From contig CM068580.1 of NCBI GenBank assembly GCA_035048485.1, positions 41,777,585 to 41,841,584 of the forward strand: 64,000 nucleotides of DNA, in the 5' to 3' direction. The notes beneath the pieces are model-generated. The model had not been told where the DNA came from, made no database searches, and saw only the letters and a list, made by a program, of their open reading frames with translations. Position 1 is the stretch's first letter, and each line of letters opens with the position of its first letter. Below are positions 1 through 9,719 of the stretch, in pieces. The stretch comes from Pteria penguin (lineage: Eukaryota > Mollusca > Bivalvia > Pterioida > Pteriidae). The translations under genes and the position numbers were made by a program.

Positions 1-570
1 ATCTTTACTAACTCAGTGAAAACAAAATTCGCACAATACTTGGAGTGTACTGTAGCACTTAGACCACAAAAGTATATATTTTTGATAAGGGTAGCTAAGC
101 AGAAAAGAATGTTGCATGAAAAATGTAATACCGGTACCTTGACTTGAGGTAAAAAAATTCAATCATACAGATAGCATTGCATATGTACATGCAGTTTAGA
201 TAACATTTTCATTTACTGATGCCCTATGACTACTACATTTAAATTTTGGTCCCTAAAACTAAAGAGGCACATCCTAAAGTAATTGAAAGTTTGTGTCCAG
301 TTTTATGCAAGTAGATGGTAAAAAATTCAATTATGCATAGTACTTGTCTGGGAACTATCTACATTTATAGATGCTTTGTAATTTTGAACTTTGTGAAAGG
401 CTTGATCCTTATTACATTTTCATGTACGAGATACATGTACCCTCACATGAAAAGGTGTTGGTAACAGTGCTCATGTTATATGAAAATCAGTGGCATTAAA
501 ATTCAGTGATAGTTTAGACTGCATTTTCACATAACAATGCTATATGACCTTAACAATTGCCCATTTATTT
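1..570. other. Intergenic, nothing recognised
   Basis: AT-rich sequence without a coding-like open frame, tRNA-like head or clear repeat. It may be intronic to the TBP-like gene that continues leftwards, but nothing here shows an exon. Confidence 0.5.
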
Positions 571-574
571 CATC

Positions 575-655
575 TTGAGGTCCTGGGTTCATTTCTTGCT
601 ATTGGCACACTGGTGTCCTGCCTTCTGAATGAGAGTCAGACAGAAAAAGATAGGG
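575..655 (+). mobile_element. 5' half of a diverged tRNA-derived SINE
   Basis: A B-box-like GGTTCATTTC is followed by GGTGTCCTGCCTTCTGAATG. This matches the order seen in the better-preserved SINE copies at 22984 and 55065 (B box, then GGTGTCCTGTCTTTCGGATG). The match stops near 655; the matching 3' half starts near 1550, so the copy appears interrupted. Confidence 0.5.
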
Positions 656-749
656 CATCACTGAACAGCACATAATACTCCTACATCCTAGGCTAGGTGA
701 TACCCCCACTCCTTTCATAAATAAACTGACTACCATTGTATTAAACAAT

Positions 750-1370
750 GAGATGTGAAAATTTCTGTTCAATATGCACATCTTCATAATGTGAACTTTC
801 CTTGTACCATGTTTCATCAAGATCCATCGAACAGTTTAGGAGGGGTTGCCAAGACATGGTATTTTACATACAAAAATCTAAGTCAAAAGGGTCATAACTC
901 CTGTAAATATTTTTGGACAGCATTCCCCTTCCAATATGCACATTTTCATATGGTGTTCTTTCTTTGTACTATGTTTCATCAAAATCCTCCAAAGGGTCTA
1001 TGAGGAGTTAAGACAAGATATTATACATAGAAAATCTAAGAAACTCCAGTGCAGGGACCATAACTCTAGTAATTTCTTTTGGACAGCAGTCCCCTTCCTA
1101 TTTGCACATCTTCAATCATACATGTAGGAAGTGTTTTTTTCCCCCATAGGGTTTACATAGTAAGAGAAGTTGCAAAGACAAGGCATTTCAAGAAAATCAA
1201 AGTCCAAGGGCTATACCTCCTGTATTTTTTTTTTGGACAGCATTTCCCTTCTAATATGCACATCTTCATATGGTGTTCTTTCACTGTACCAAGTTTCGTC
1301 AAAATTTCTCAAAGGATTCAGGAGAAGTTGCAAAGATAAGATAGGTGGGGCAGATGGATGACAGCAGTAT
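750..1370. repeat. Degenerate ~160-bp tandem repeat
   Basis: The phrase TTTTGGACAGCA followed by CCCTTC.. and ATATGCACATCTTCAT recurs at about 914, 1078 and 1235, with a weaker first unit near 760. Each is followed by TTTCATCAAAAT. Spacing is 157-164 bp. The short open frames here follow the repeat period and differ between units, so I regard them as non-coding. Confidence 0.7.
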
Positions 1371-1376
1371 TCAGTA

Positions 1377-1544
1377 CAGTTCAGGTATTTTGGAGAAATT
1401 GCACAAAACAGTGGGAAACAGGTGGAACTTTACTTGTGCTCATTCACACCTTTGTAAAATACACATTGTATTGTGTATTTCTTGAATTTACACCTGGATG
1501 TGGCCCACTGTGATAGGTAGAAAAATTACAAAACACCTGGACAG
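1377..1544. mobile_element. CAGT-ended MITE, copy 1
   Basis: A 168-bp block begins CAGTTCAGGTATTTTGG and ends AAAACACCTGGACAG, which are imperfect terminal inverted repeats flanked by TA on both sides. A second copy lies at 4757-4951 with a closely similar interior. TA target sites and CAGT ends fit non-autonomous elements of the pogo/Tigger or wider Tc1-mariner group; the group assignment is inference. Confidence 0.65.
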
Positions 1545-1549
1545 TACTG

Positions 1550-1690
1550 TAGTACAATACGTCCTGTGTCACAGCAGGCATGGCATGTAAAAAGACCCCT
1601 CATTGCATCGAAAGGATCAGTTGAAAAGGTATAAATTTCTATGCAATGCATCAGGCAGATGCCATCTTCATATACTTGAAATAATTGGAA
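1550..1690 (+). mobile_element. 3' half of a diverged SINE
   Basis: CATGGCATGTAAAAAGAC, the GCATCAGGCAGATGCC core and ATATACTTGAAATA match the central and 3' part of the SINE copies at 22984 and 55065. With 575-655 it looks like one SINE split by the tandem repeats and MITE in between. Confidence 0.55.
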
Positions 1691-2176
1691 TATTAAACAA
1701 AAAGCAATTAATCTTCACTCATACATGTATATCAATATGTAAACTGACATCTGACACATTTCATTACCTCAATTAATTAATTTTTGTTAATCATTTCACT
1801 CTCAACTGTTTCAATTTCAATTTTTACCCTTTCACCTTCATCTCTTTTATTTTGAGATTGAATACATGTAGGCTGAACACAGGCTGCTTTGGTTCTAATA
1901 TTTGGTTGTCTAGGCAACACACTGAATTTAATGTACATGTAAGCAAAGTTTTGGCCACCTCTCATTCACAAACAGTGTTAGTACCATATTCAATTTCAAC
2001 TGAATGCTGTTAAGTCTTGTGTTTTTCATGTTTTATCAACTACTTAGTTTGTACCTGTCTCATCCTTTTTTCAAATTCAACCTTGACGTGTATTTTATGC
2101 ATACATGTACATAGCACACCATTTTTACTTTTCCATCACCCAACCATGAACAACCTACTATTCATTCAGGATTAAA
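1691..2176. other. Unassigned spacer
   Basis: AT-rich sequence with no recognised gene or repeat before the hairpin-ended element. Confidence 0.4.
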
Positions 2177-4720
2177 CAAGAGGCCCAAGTGGGCCTGTAT
2201 CGCTCACCTGAGTACCTATATTATCAGTCATGCATGAAGGAAGAATTCATTTATTTTTGCATTAATGTGACTAAGTCAACACAGATGTTGAAAATATGTC
2301 AAATTTTATTTCAGGCTAGAATAAAAAACAACACTTTTTTGCACATCCATTCAGGTGATTCTGATATTAAGCATTTCCTTTGTCTCTGCAAGAAGTCATT
2401 CAGGGCAACAAGTTAGTCATTTTCTTTAGGTGGGGCCTTTTGTTGACTGATTTCAAGTCTGGGTCATGAACAACAATTGTTTCAAATATTGTCCAGATCT
2501 AACTTAAAATTGCCTAATTTTATATGTTGAGTGTTGAGAAACATCTAAAAACTTATTTACATGTGTAATGAAATGAAAAAAAAATTTTGACCACAGCTGG
2601 ATTTGAACCGCTACTCTCCATATTTCAATTACCAAGTGGTATATGTACTATTGTGAGAACTGCTTTTTAGACATGGTGGCATTATCTGTTAACCAATTTG
2701 GATGAAATTTACCAAATTGATAGAGGACTTTTAGTACTTCATGTATTCCATGTTTCATTAAAATCTTTCATGTGGTATAACAGCAGAAGTGAAAAATGTG
2801 ATTGAATTGTTCCTATACACCCTCATTTGGAAGTCTTAAAAAATTCATAGAAAATCCAAAAATTGAGATATTGACAAAATTCTTTCAAAGTAACAATCCT
2901 TACCATAATTATGATCACAATAGTCCATAAGAAATCATCATTATCAATTAACTAGGAAATATGACACTTTTTTCTGCATTGAATCACCAAGTCCAAAGAA
3001 ATGTCGAAAAAAATTCTAAAATTTGATTTTGGAAGGGAACCAAAATGACAATACATCTTCACTCATCCCTCTAGATCATTTCTATGCATTCTGTTTGTCT
3101 CTGTATACAGCCCGTATGAAAAAGAATATTGTTAAACGAGGGAACTCTTTTGTGACCTACTCTTGACTATGGTGGCGCCACCTGTAAAGAGGTCTGGACG
3201 AAAACAACAGAATTTGAAGAGGATCATAAGTGACTTATTTCTACCAAGATTTATTAAAATCCTTCAAACAGTTTTGTAGAAAAAGTTGAAAATGTGAACC
3301 CCCCCCCCTCCTTTTGTTTTGGAAGTCTTAAACGTAAAATTCCTAATTTCATATGTTGAGTGTTGAGAAACATCTAAAAACTTATTTAGATGTGTAAAAA
3401 AAAAAAAAATTTTTTTGACCACAGCTGGATTTGAACCGCTACTCTCCATATTTCAATTACCAAGGGGTATATGTAACATTGTGAGACCTACTTTTAGACA
3501 TGGTGGCATTATCTGTTAACCAATTTGGATGATCCGCACAAAAAACAAAACCTTTGAAAAGGACTATGAGTACTTGCATCCTACCCAGTTTTATCACAAT
3601 CCTTCAAGTTGTTCTGTAGATCAAGTTGAAGATATGAAAAATTGTCCCCCCCCCCCTTTTCTTGGAAGTCTTAAAAAATTCATAAAAAATTCAAAAATCG
3701 AGATATTGAAAAAATTCCTTCACACCAGCATTCCTTACCATAGAAATGATTAAATGAAACCAAATGAATGCATCAATGTTTACTAAAAGAAAATGATAAC
3801 TCTTTAATGCATTAAAATAACAAAGTCCAAAATAAAAATGAAAAAACGTCAAAAATTTGATTTTGGAATGGAACCAAAAATATCAACACTTCTTCCCATA
3901 TGCCTTTATCTCATTCCTATGCAGTCGGTTTGTCGCTGTATGCACCCGATCTGAATAAGAAGTTTGTCAAAGGAGGGTACCCTCTGTGACCTACTTTTGT
4001 CTGTGGTGGTGCCACCTGTTCATGGATCCTGACAAAGATGACCACATTTGTCGGGGACCTTGAGTATTTGATGCATGCCAAGTTTCATTGAATTCCAGCA
4101 AGTGGTTCCGAAGAAAAAGTTCAAACTGTGAAATGTTTACACCAATTATCCCACCCCCCCTTTTTCTTGAAAGTCTTAAAAAATTCATAAAAAATCCAAA
4201 ACATAAAATATTGAAAAATTTTCTTCGCAGTAGTATTTCTTACCATCAAAATGATCAAATTAAACCAAATTAATGCATCAATGTTTACTAAAAGAAAAAA
4301 ATACCTCTTTTCTGCATTAAAACTACCAAGTACAAAAAAACGTCAAAAAAACGTCAAAAATTTGATTTCAGAATGGAACCAAAAATAACAACACTTCTTC
4401 ACACATCCCTCTAGATCATTCCTATGTATTTGGTTTGTCTCTGTATGCCCCCGGTCTGAAGAAGAAGTTTGTCAAAGGAGGGTACCCTCTTTGACCTACT
4501 TTTGCCTGTGGTGGCGCCACCTGTTGATGAATCTGGACGAAAAACAACAACACTTGTAGGGGACCATGAGTACTACATGCTTATCAAGTTTCATCAAATT
4601 CTGTTCTGTGGTTCTGGAGAAGAAGTCGAAAATGTGAAAAGTTAACGACGGACGACGGACGGACGACGGACGGTGATTGATCACAAAAGCTCACTTGAGC
4701 CTTTGGCTCAGGTGAGCTAA
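2177..4720 (+). mobile_element. Hairpin-ended repeat element, copy 1
   Basis: It starts CAAGAGGCCCAAGTGGGCC, itself a small palindrome, followed by GCTCACCTGAG. It ends with a 13-bp hairpin (GCTCACTTGAGCC-TTT-GGCTCAGGTGAGC) and CTAA. The outer GCTCACCTGAG and CTCAGGTGAGC are inverted repeats. The interior repeats a module: a C-run, TCTTGGAAGTCTTAAAAAATT, GTGACCTACTTTTG, TGGTGGCGCCACCTG and TTTCATCAAATTCTG. There is no transposase frame. A terminal hairpin followed by CTAA recalls Helitron/Helentron-type non-autonomous elements, but this class is inference. Confidence 0.6.
2592..2660 (-). repeat. tRNA B-box-like segment inside the element
   Basis: On the minus strand GCGGTTCAAATCCAGC resembles a tRNA B box. 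The same stretch recurs near 3418-3475 and, shortened, near 5456. A separate similar motif, GGGTTCAAACCCCC, lies near 5940. These look like tRNA-derived fragments carried by the repeat; no cloverleaf tRNA gene can be built. Confidence 0.4.
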
Positions 4721-4756
4721 TAAGCATGCCCATTTTTTTGTCTTAATCCTTATGTA

Positions 4757-4951
4757 CAGTCCACATGTTTTGGAGGAATTGCACAAAACACAGGGGGGAC
4801 AAAACCCGAAATCAAAATGGGAATCCAGATCGAAATTTACTTGTGCTCATTCACACCTTTGTAAAATGCACAGTGTACTGTGTAATTCTTGAATTTACAC
4901 CTGGATGTGGTCCACTGTAGAGGGTGGAAAAATTACAAAACACCTGGACTG
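4757..4951. mobile_element. CAGT-ended MITE, copy 2
   Basis: It begins CAGTCCACATGTTTTGG and ends AAAACACCTGGACTG. The interior closely matches the copy at 1377-1544 (TTACTTGTGCTCATTCACAC, ATTTACACCTGGATGTGG). The left flank is TA; the right flank reads TG, so that target site has mutated or the boundary is slightly off. Confidence 0.6.
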
Positions 4952-5050
4952 TGCTGTACAACTCTGCTTATCGTTTTTATGCCAACCCTACAGTCTGTGA
5001 ACACCTTCAATACATTCCCTCTGACACAATGACTTTTTCAACAACAGAAA

Positions 5051-7069
5051 CAAGAGGCCCAAGTAGGCCTATATCGCTCACCTGAGTACCTAGATGATCT
5101 GTCATGCAGGAAGGAAGAATTCATTTATTTCTGCATTACTGTGACTAAGTCAACACAAATGTTGAAAATATGTCAAATCTTATTTCAGACCAGAATCAAA
5201 ATCAACACTTTTTTGCACATCCATTCAGGTGATTTTGATATTAAGCATTTGCTTTGTCTCTGCAAGATGTATTTCAGGGCAACAAGTTAGTCATTTTCTT
5301 TAGGTGGGGCCTTTTGTTAACTGATTTCAAGTCTGGGTCATGAACATCAATTGTTTCAAATATTGTCCAGATCCAACTTAAAATGGCCTTATTTCATATG
5401 TTGAGTGTTGAGAAACATTTAAAAACTTATTTAGATGTGTAAAGAAATGAAATTCTGACCACAGCTGGATTTGAACTGCTACTCCATATGGTATATACAG
5501 TTGTGAGACCTATTTTTTTTAGACATGCTGGCATTATCTGTTGACCAATTTGGATGAAATGGAGGTGTTTTTAATTCTTTATAAAAGAACATGATGATTT
5601 CATATTTCAAACAATTATTTTAAATGTTAAATATTGAAAATATATCACTATCTGTAAGGTTTGCACTTCACTGGAAAAGAAGTCAATGCAAATTGCAATC
5701 CCCATTTGCATAATATAAAATTTATAAAAATTGGCCTGTGGTGGCACCACCTGTTGACACATCTTAACTTCACACAGTTCTGAAGATAAAGAAGAAAATG
5801 TGAATAAACCCCCCCCCCCCCTTTTTTTTCTTTTAATTAGGAATAAAAATAAAATTTAAAAAATCTAGAAATTGAGATATTGAAAAAAAATTCACTATAA
5901 AAGTTCTTTTCATACATATAACAAAAAAAATTGTCCCCGGGGGGTTTGAACCCATGACCCTAAGATTCCTTTAAACCTTTCATTACCAGTAATATTACAA
6001 TCTTATAATCTTCATAAAACATCTAAAAATTAAGTTATTGACAAAAAACTTTTACTGTGGCATTCTTTGTCCTTAATATGATTAAATGAATCAAATTACA
6101 GCATCAAGTAATCAAGTTATAATATGAGGAGCAATAATGAGTAAAGTCACTTGTTTTTGCATTGAAAACACTAAGTCCAAAAAGACAACGAAAAAACGGA
6201 GCAAATTTGATTTCGGAATGGAACCAAAAACAACAACACTTCTTCACATATGCCTCTAGATCATTCCTATACATTCAGTTTGTCTCTGTATGCCTCCAAT
6301 CTGAAAAAGAAGTTTGTCAAAGGCGGGTACCCTCTCTGACCTACTTTTGCCTGTGGTGGTGCCATCTGCTGATTGATCCAGACAAAAAATAACAACCCTT
6401 GTGAGAGACCATGAGTACTTGCATCCTACCCAGTTTCATCACAATCCTTCAGGTAGTTCTGTAGAATAAGTTGAAAATGTGAAAACTGTCCTCCACCACC
6501 CCCCCCCCCCCCCCTCCTTTTTCTTGGAAGTCTTAAAAAATTCATAAAAAATCCAAAACTTGAGATATTGACAAAATTCTTTCACAATAATATTCCTTAC
6601 CATAACTATAATTAAAAAAGTCTATAAGAACTCATCATTATCAATTAACTGAAAAACATTACACTTTTCTGCATTGAAATTACTAAGTCCAAAAAATTGT
6701 CGAAAAAACGTCAAAAATTTGATTTCAGAATGGAACAAAAAATAACAACACTTCTTCACACACCTGTCTAGATCATTCCTATGCATTTGGTTTGTCGCTG
6801 TATGCCCCCGGTCTGAAGAAGAAGTTTGTCAAAGGAGGGTACCCTCTGTGACCTACTTTTGCTCATGGTGATGCCACCTGTCAATGGATCCAGACAAAAA
6901 ATAACAACACTTGTAGGAAACCTTAAGTAACTCATGCATACCAAGTTGCATCAAATTCTGTTCAGCGGTTCTGAAGAAGAAGTCGAAAAGTTTACAACAG
7001 ACAACGGACGCTGGACGCCGGACTAACTATGACAATAGCTCACTTGGGCCTTTGGCTCAGGTGAGCTAA
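5051..7069 (+). mobile_element. Hairpin-ended repeat element, copy 2
   Basis: It has the same CAAGAGGCCC start and the same GCTCAC..GTGAGCTAA end as copy 1, with the same internal modules and C-runs at about 5812 and 6503. It is about 2.0 kb, shorter than copy 1, and carries an extra GGTTTGAACCC stretch near 5945. No coding frame. Confidence 0.6.
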
Positions 7070-7501
7070 AAACATGACACTTTTCTGCATTGAAATTAAT
7101 AAGTCCAGAAACACGTCAAAAAAGCGTAAATTTTCATTTGACGGATCTTAACCCCGAACACAATTTTTGATAACCCATCTTTATAGATTGTTGAAATGCA
7201 ATTAGTTTCCCCATTTATGCACCGGTTCTGGAGGAGAAGATTCTTGAAGAAGGGTACCATTTTGGGCACTTTTAGCCCCGCCCTGGATCCACCCCTGAGG
7301 GAATCTTGATCCCAAACACAATTTAGAAGGTGCCTTGAGTACATGTACATCATATATATACAAAGTTTGATCCAAATCTGCAATTTGGATCCAGAGAAGA
7401 AGTCGAAAATGTGAAAAAGTTAATGACGGATGGACGATGACAGACAACGGACTGCTCGCTATGACTATAGCTCACTTGAGCCTTTGGCTCAGGTGAGCTA
7501 A
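7070..7501 (+). mobile_element. Extra 3'-terminal segment of the hairpin-ended element
   Basis: Directly after copy 2 another segment ends with the same hairpin and CTAA (about 7470-7501), preceded by GAAGAAGTCGAAAATGTG as in the other copies. It has no 5' CAAGAGGCCC start, so it is either a truncated copy or a read-through/tandem 3' end. Confidence 0.5.
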
Positions 7502-7681
7502 AAAAATTTTTAAAAAATGCCCTTTATAAAGCTGACAATTAACACTGAAAAGAGCATCTTTTAAGACTTTGATTCAAATCAGATTTGGGACTAAAACAGA
7601 ACATAATTTACAGTCCTCAAGTGACCAATTAGAATTACATTTACACAAGCCCACAGACATAATTTGGAAGCGAGTACAGTA

Positions 7682-7902
7682 CAGTCCGGGTGGAACTTAA
7701 TTTGCCCACTGGTCACAGTGGGCATTTTTAGAGTGGGCATAAAAAATGGACACTGGACACTCTTGTAAGAGTCATTTAGAATTAACATACAGGTAAGTGG
7801 ACAGCTTGATAGCTCAGGTAAATGTCCACTCCTAATGCCCACTGAAATTTCAGGTGGACTGCCCACTGTGGACAGTGGGCATTCAAAGTTCCACCCGGAC
7901 TG
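7682..7902. mobile_element. 221-bp MITE with CAGTCCGGG ends
   Basis: Termini CAGTCCGGGTGGAACTT and AAGTTCCACCCGGACTG are perfect inverted repeats flanked by TA (7680-7681 and 7903-7904). The interior repeats GTGGGCA and its complement near both ends, extending the inverted structure. No transposase. TA duplication and CAGT ends suggest a pogo/Tigger-like non-autonomous element. Confidence 0.75.
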
Positions 7903-7904
7903 TA

Positions 7905-8422
7905 CTACAGAAGTGAATGGAAGAATGCTTATTTACATTCCTGTGTATGACCTATTTCATGTGAAGAGGAGGTAAGAGTATACAAAACATACAAGGATTT
8001 CAATGACATCAACAAAACAAATGCATGTGTTAACTAATGAAATTTAACTACAGATAAGTTTCATTAACATTTACATGTAGTTGAAGTTACCTCCTGTTGT
8101 CTGCCAATTTTGTGGTCAAGCAGGTAATTTAGCCCCATATTCATTCTAGTTTTATTAAATTATTTAAAGAAAATTTTCTATATTTTCACTCCCTCTTACA
8201 TGTATTTATGATAAAATTTATACATTATTCAATATTTCATAATTTGCAACATGACTGCAAAAACACAAGAAGTATCCGAAATTATGAAGGATCTGTGACA
8301 TGGTAGATTTTATGAACAGATGTTCAATCATAAATCTCAATGATGGCAGACAACTTATCACAAGGGAGGGAACTCCAATGAAAATTGTATGCTAATGAAC
8401 CCTATCTATTCAGGAGATTTAC
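7905..8422. other. Start of TBPL1 first coding-exon downstream intron
   Basis: No recognisable second TBP-like exon is seen here. The stretch is AT-rich, and its only assignment is as intron downstream of the exon at 8423-8713 on the minus strand. Confidence 0.4.
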
Positions 8423-8713
8423 CGAATTTTCACGACGATATTCAACATTCATTCCTTCCATAGCAATCTTTCGCAAGTTTAAATGACACCTTGTACTGAA
8501 AGAGCACACAACATTGTTAATAAGTATATCTATTGTTGGTTCTTCATCTTCACAAGTTTGTTCTGCACCATTTTCATTGTAGCTGTCTACTGCAGTTGTA
8601 CACTCAGCATAGCTCGACTCCACAGATGATTGAGGAACATAATTTGAATATTCATGACCATCATGGTTGTCAACATTAGATAAAAAGTTAGCTGCAGCTT
8701 CAACTTCAGCCAT
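8423..8713 (-). CDS. TBPL1: TBP-like factor (TBPL1/TLF/TRF2), first coding exon
   Basis: This exon encodes 97 residues from ATG at 8713 to a GTAAAT donor after codon 97, phase 0. Residues 1-59 are acidic and low in hydrophobics (many Glu, Asp, Asn, Ser). Residues 60-97 match the start of the TBP core fold as found in TBP-like factor: DILINNVVC, then RCHLNLRKIA, which agrees with TLF much better than with TBP (TBP has a Lys-Leu-Asp-Leu-Lys version). The family binds TFIIA/TFIIB and directs transcription from TATA-less promoters in the nucleus. The second half of the first repeat and the whole second repeat are absent, so the remaining exons must lie left of 8423, probably beyond the window. 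The N-terminal extension is longer than I recall for vertebrate TBPL1 and is the least conserved part. The symbol follows the vertebrate name. Confidence 0.85.
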
Positions 8714-9274
8714 AGTCCCGTATTCAACCGTCTGATCTTAACACATCACTATAAATACATTTGGTATGTCGTTACACACCAGTAGTGCTGTACACGACTT
8801 CTATCACAAATCTATTTCACTAGTTTGCAGTCTTAACTCACAAATGTAAAAAGAAAAATGATACAGATGAAAATACAATCAAAATTTAAACTTTTAACTC
8901 GCAATGTATTTGTCTTTATACTGGTTATTAATACATTTCACTTAAATTTATTTTGTGAGTGTCATCACTTCTGCAGTTTTTCAGCCATGCTTCTTTTGCC
9001 TAAATTACACCAATGAAATTCAGCGTTACATTGACTGGAGTGAATATAAATAAAAACGATAACGGTTCCCAGAAATACGATCTACAAAGGTGTGAGTTCT
9101 TTTCTGTGTATATAAGTCGATTCAATTCAAGTATCCATGGGATTATTTGAATGTAAATGAATTGTATGTTATTCTTATATTCAAATAGTCGACGCATTCA
9201 TTCATTTACATGTATACATATTCCTTTTGTAACTGGTTTGGAAAGAAAGGACGCAGTGTCGCTATCAGTATCAT
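8714..9274. promoter_or_regulatory. Upstream region of TBP-like gene
   Basis: Sequence 5' of the TBPL1 start codon. No coding frame. Any 5' UTR exon or promoter would be here or further right, but no specific element can be pinned down. Confidence 0.3.
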
Positions 9275-9310
9275 CAGAGACATATATACACATGTGTATA
9301 TATGTCTCTG
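9275..9310. repeat. 36-bp perfect palindrome
   Basis: CAGAGACATATATACACA and its exact reverse complement abut with no spacer, giving a 36-bp perfect inverted repeat. The flanks do not extend it. Confidence 0.85.
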
Positions 9311-9593
9311 GTATAATTAATGCATCTCTGAAGTCCATTTATATATAGATCTAGGCTACATTCTGAATTTACGTTAAAGTCAAATATTTTTCCATCTTAA
9401 AACATACTATATCGTAAAATTAATTCAACGTTATTTTTGAATTATTTTTCTCACCGACCCATTTTTTACTTGCCATCAGTACAAGAGATATTTTTTCAGC
9501 GGGTATCTGGAAATTTCCATCGATTACTTGATTATATTTTATCGCAAATTTAGTGCAGGAAGCGTTATTCAATAAATACCGGTACACAAAAGA

Positions 9594-9606
9594 AATAATA
9601 ATAATG

Positions 9607-9664
<58 letters not shown>
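9594..9664. repeat. (AAT)n microsatellite
   Basis: About 23 AAT/TAA units with one early interruption. The minus-strand poly-Ile frame through it is an artefact. Confidence 0.95.
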
Positions 9665-9666
<2 letters not shown>

Positions 9667-9719
9667 TTATTATTCATTTATTTCGATCCGGATTTTATTG
9701 AAATATATACAGACGGACA

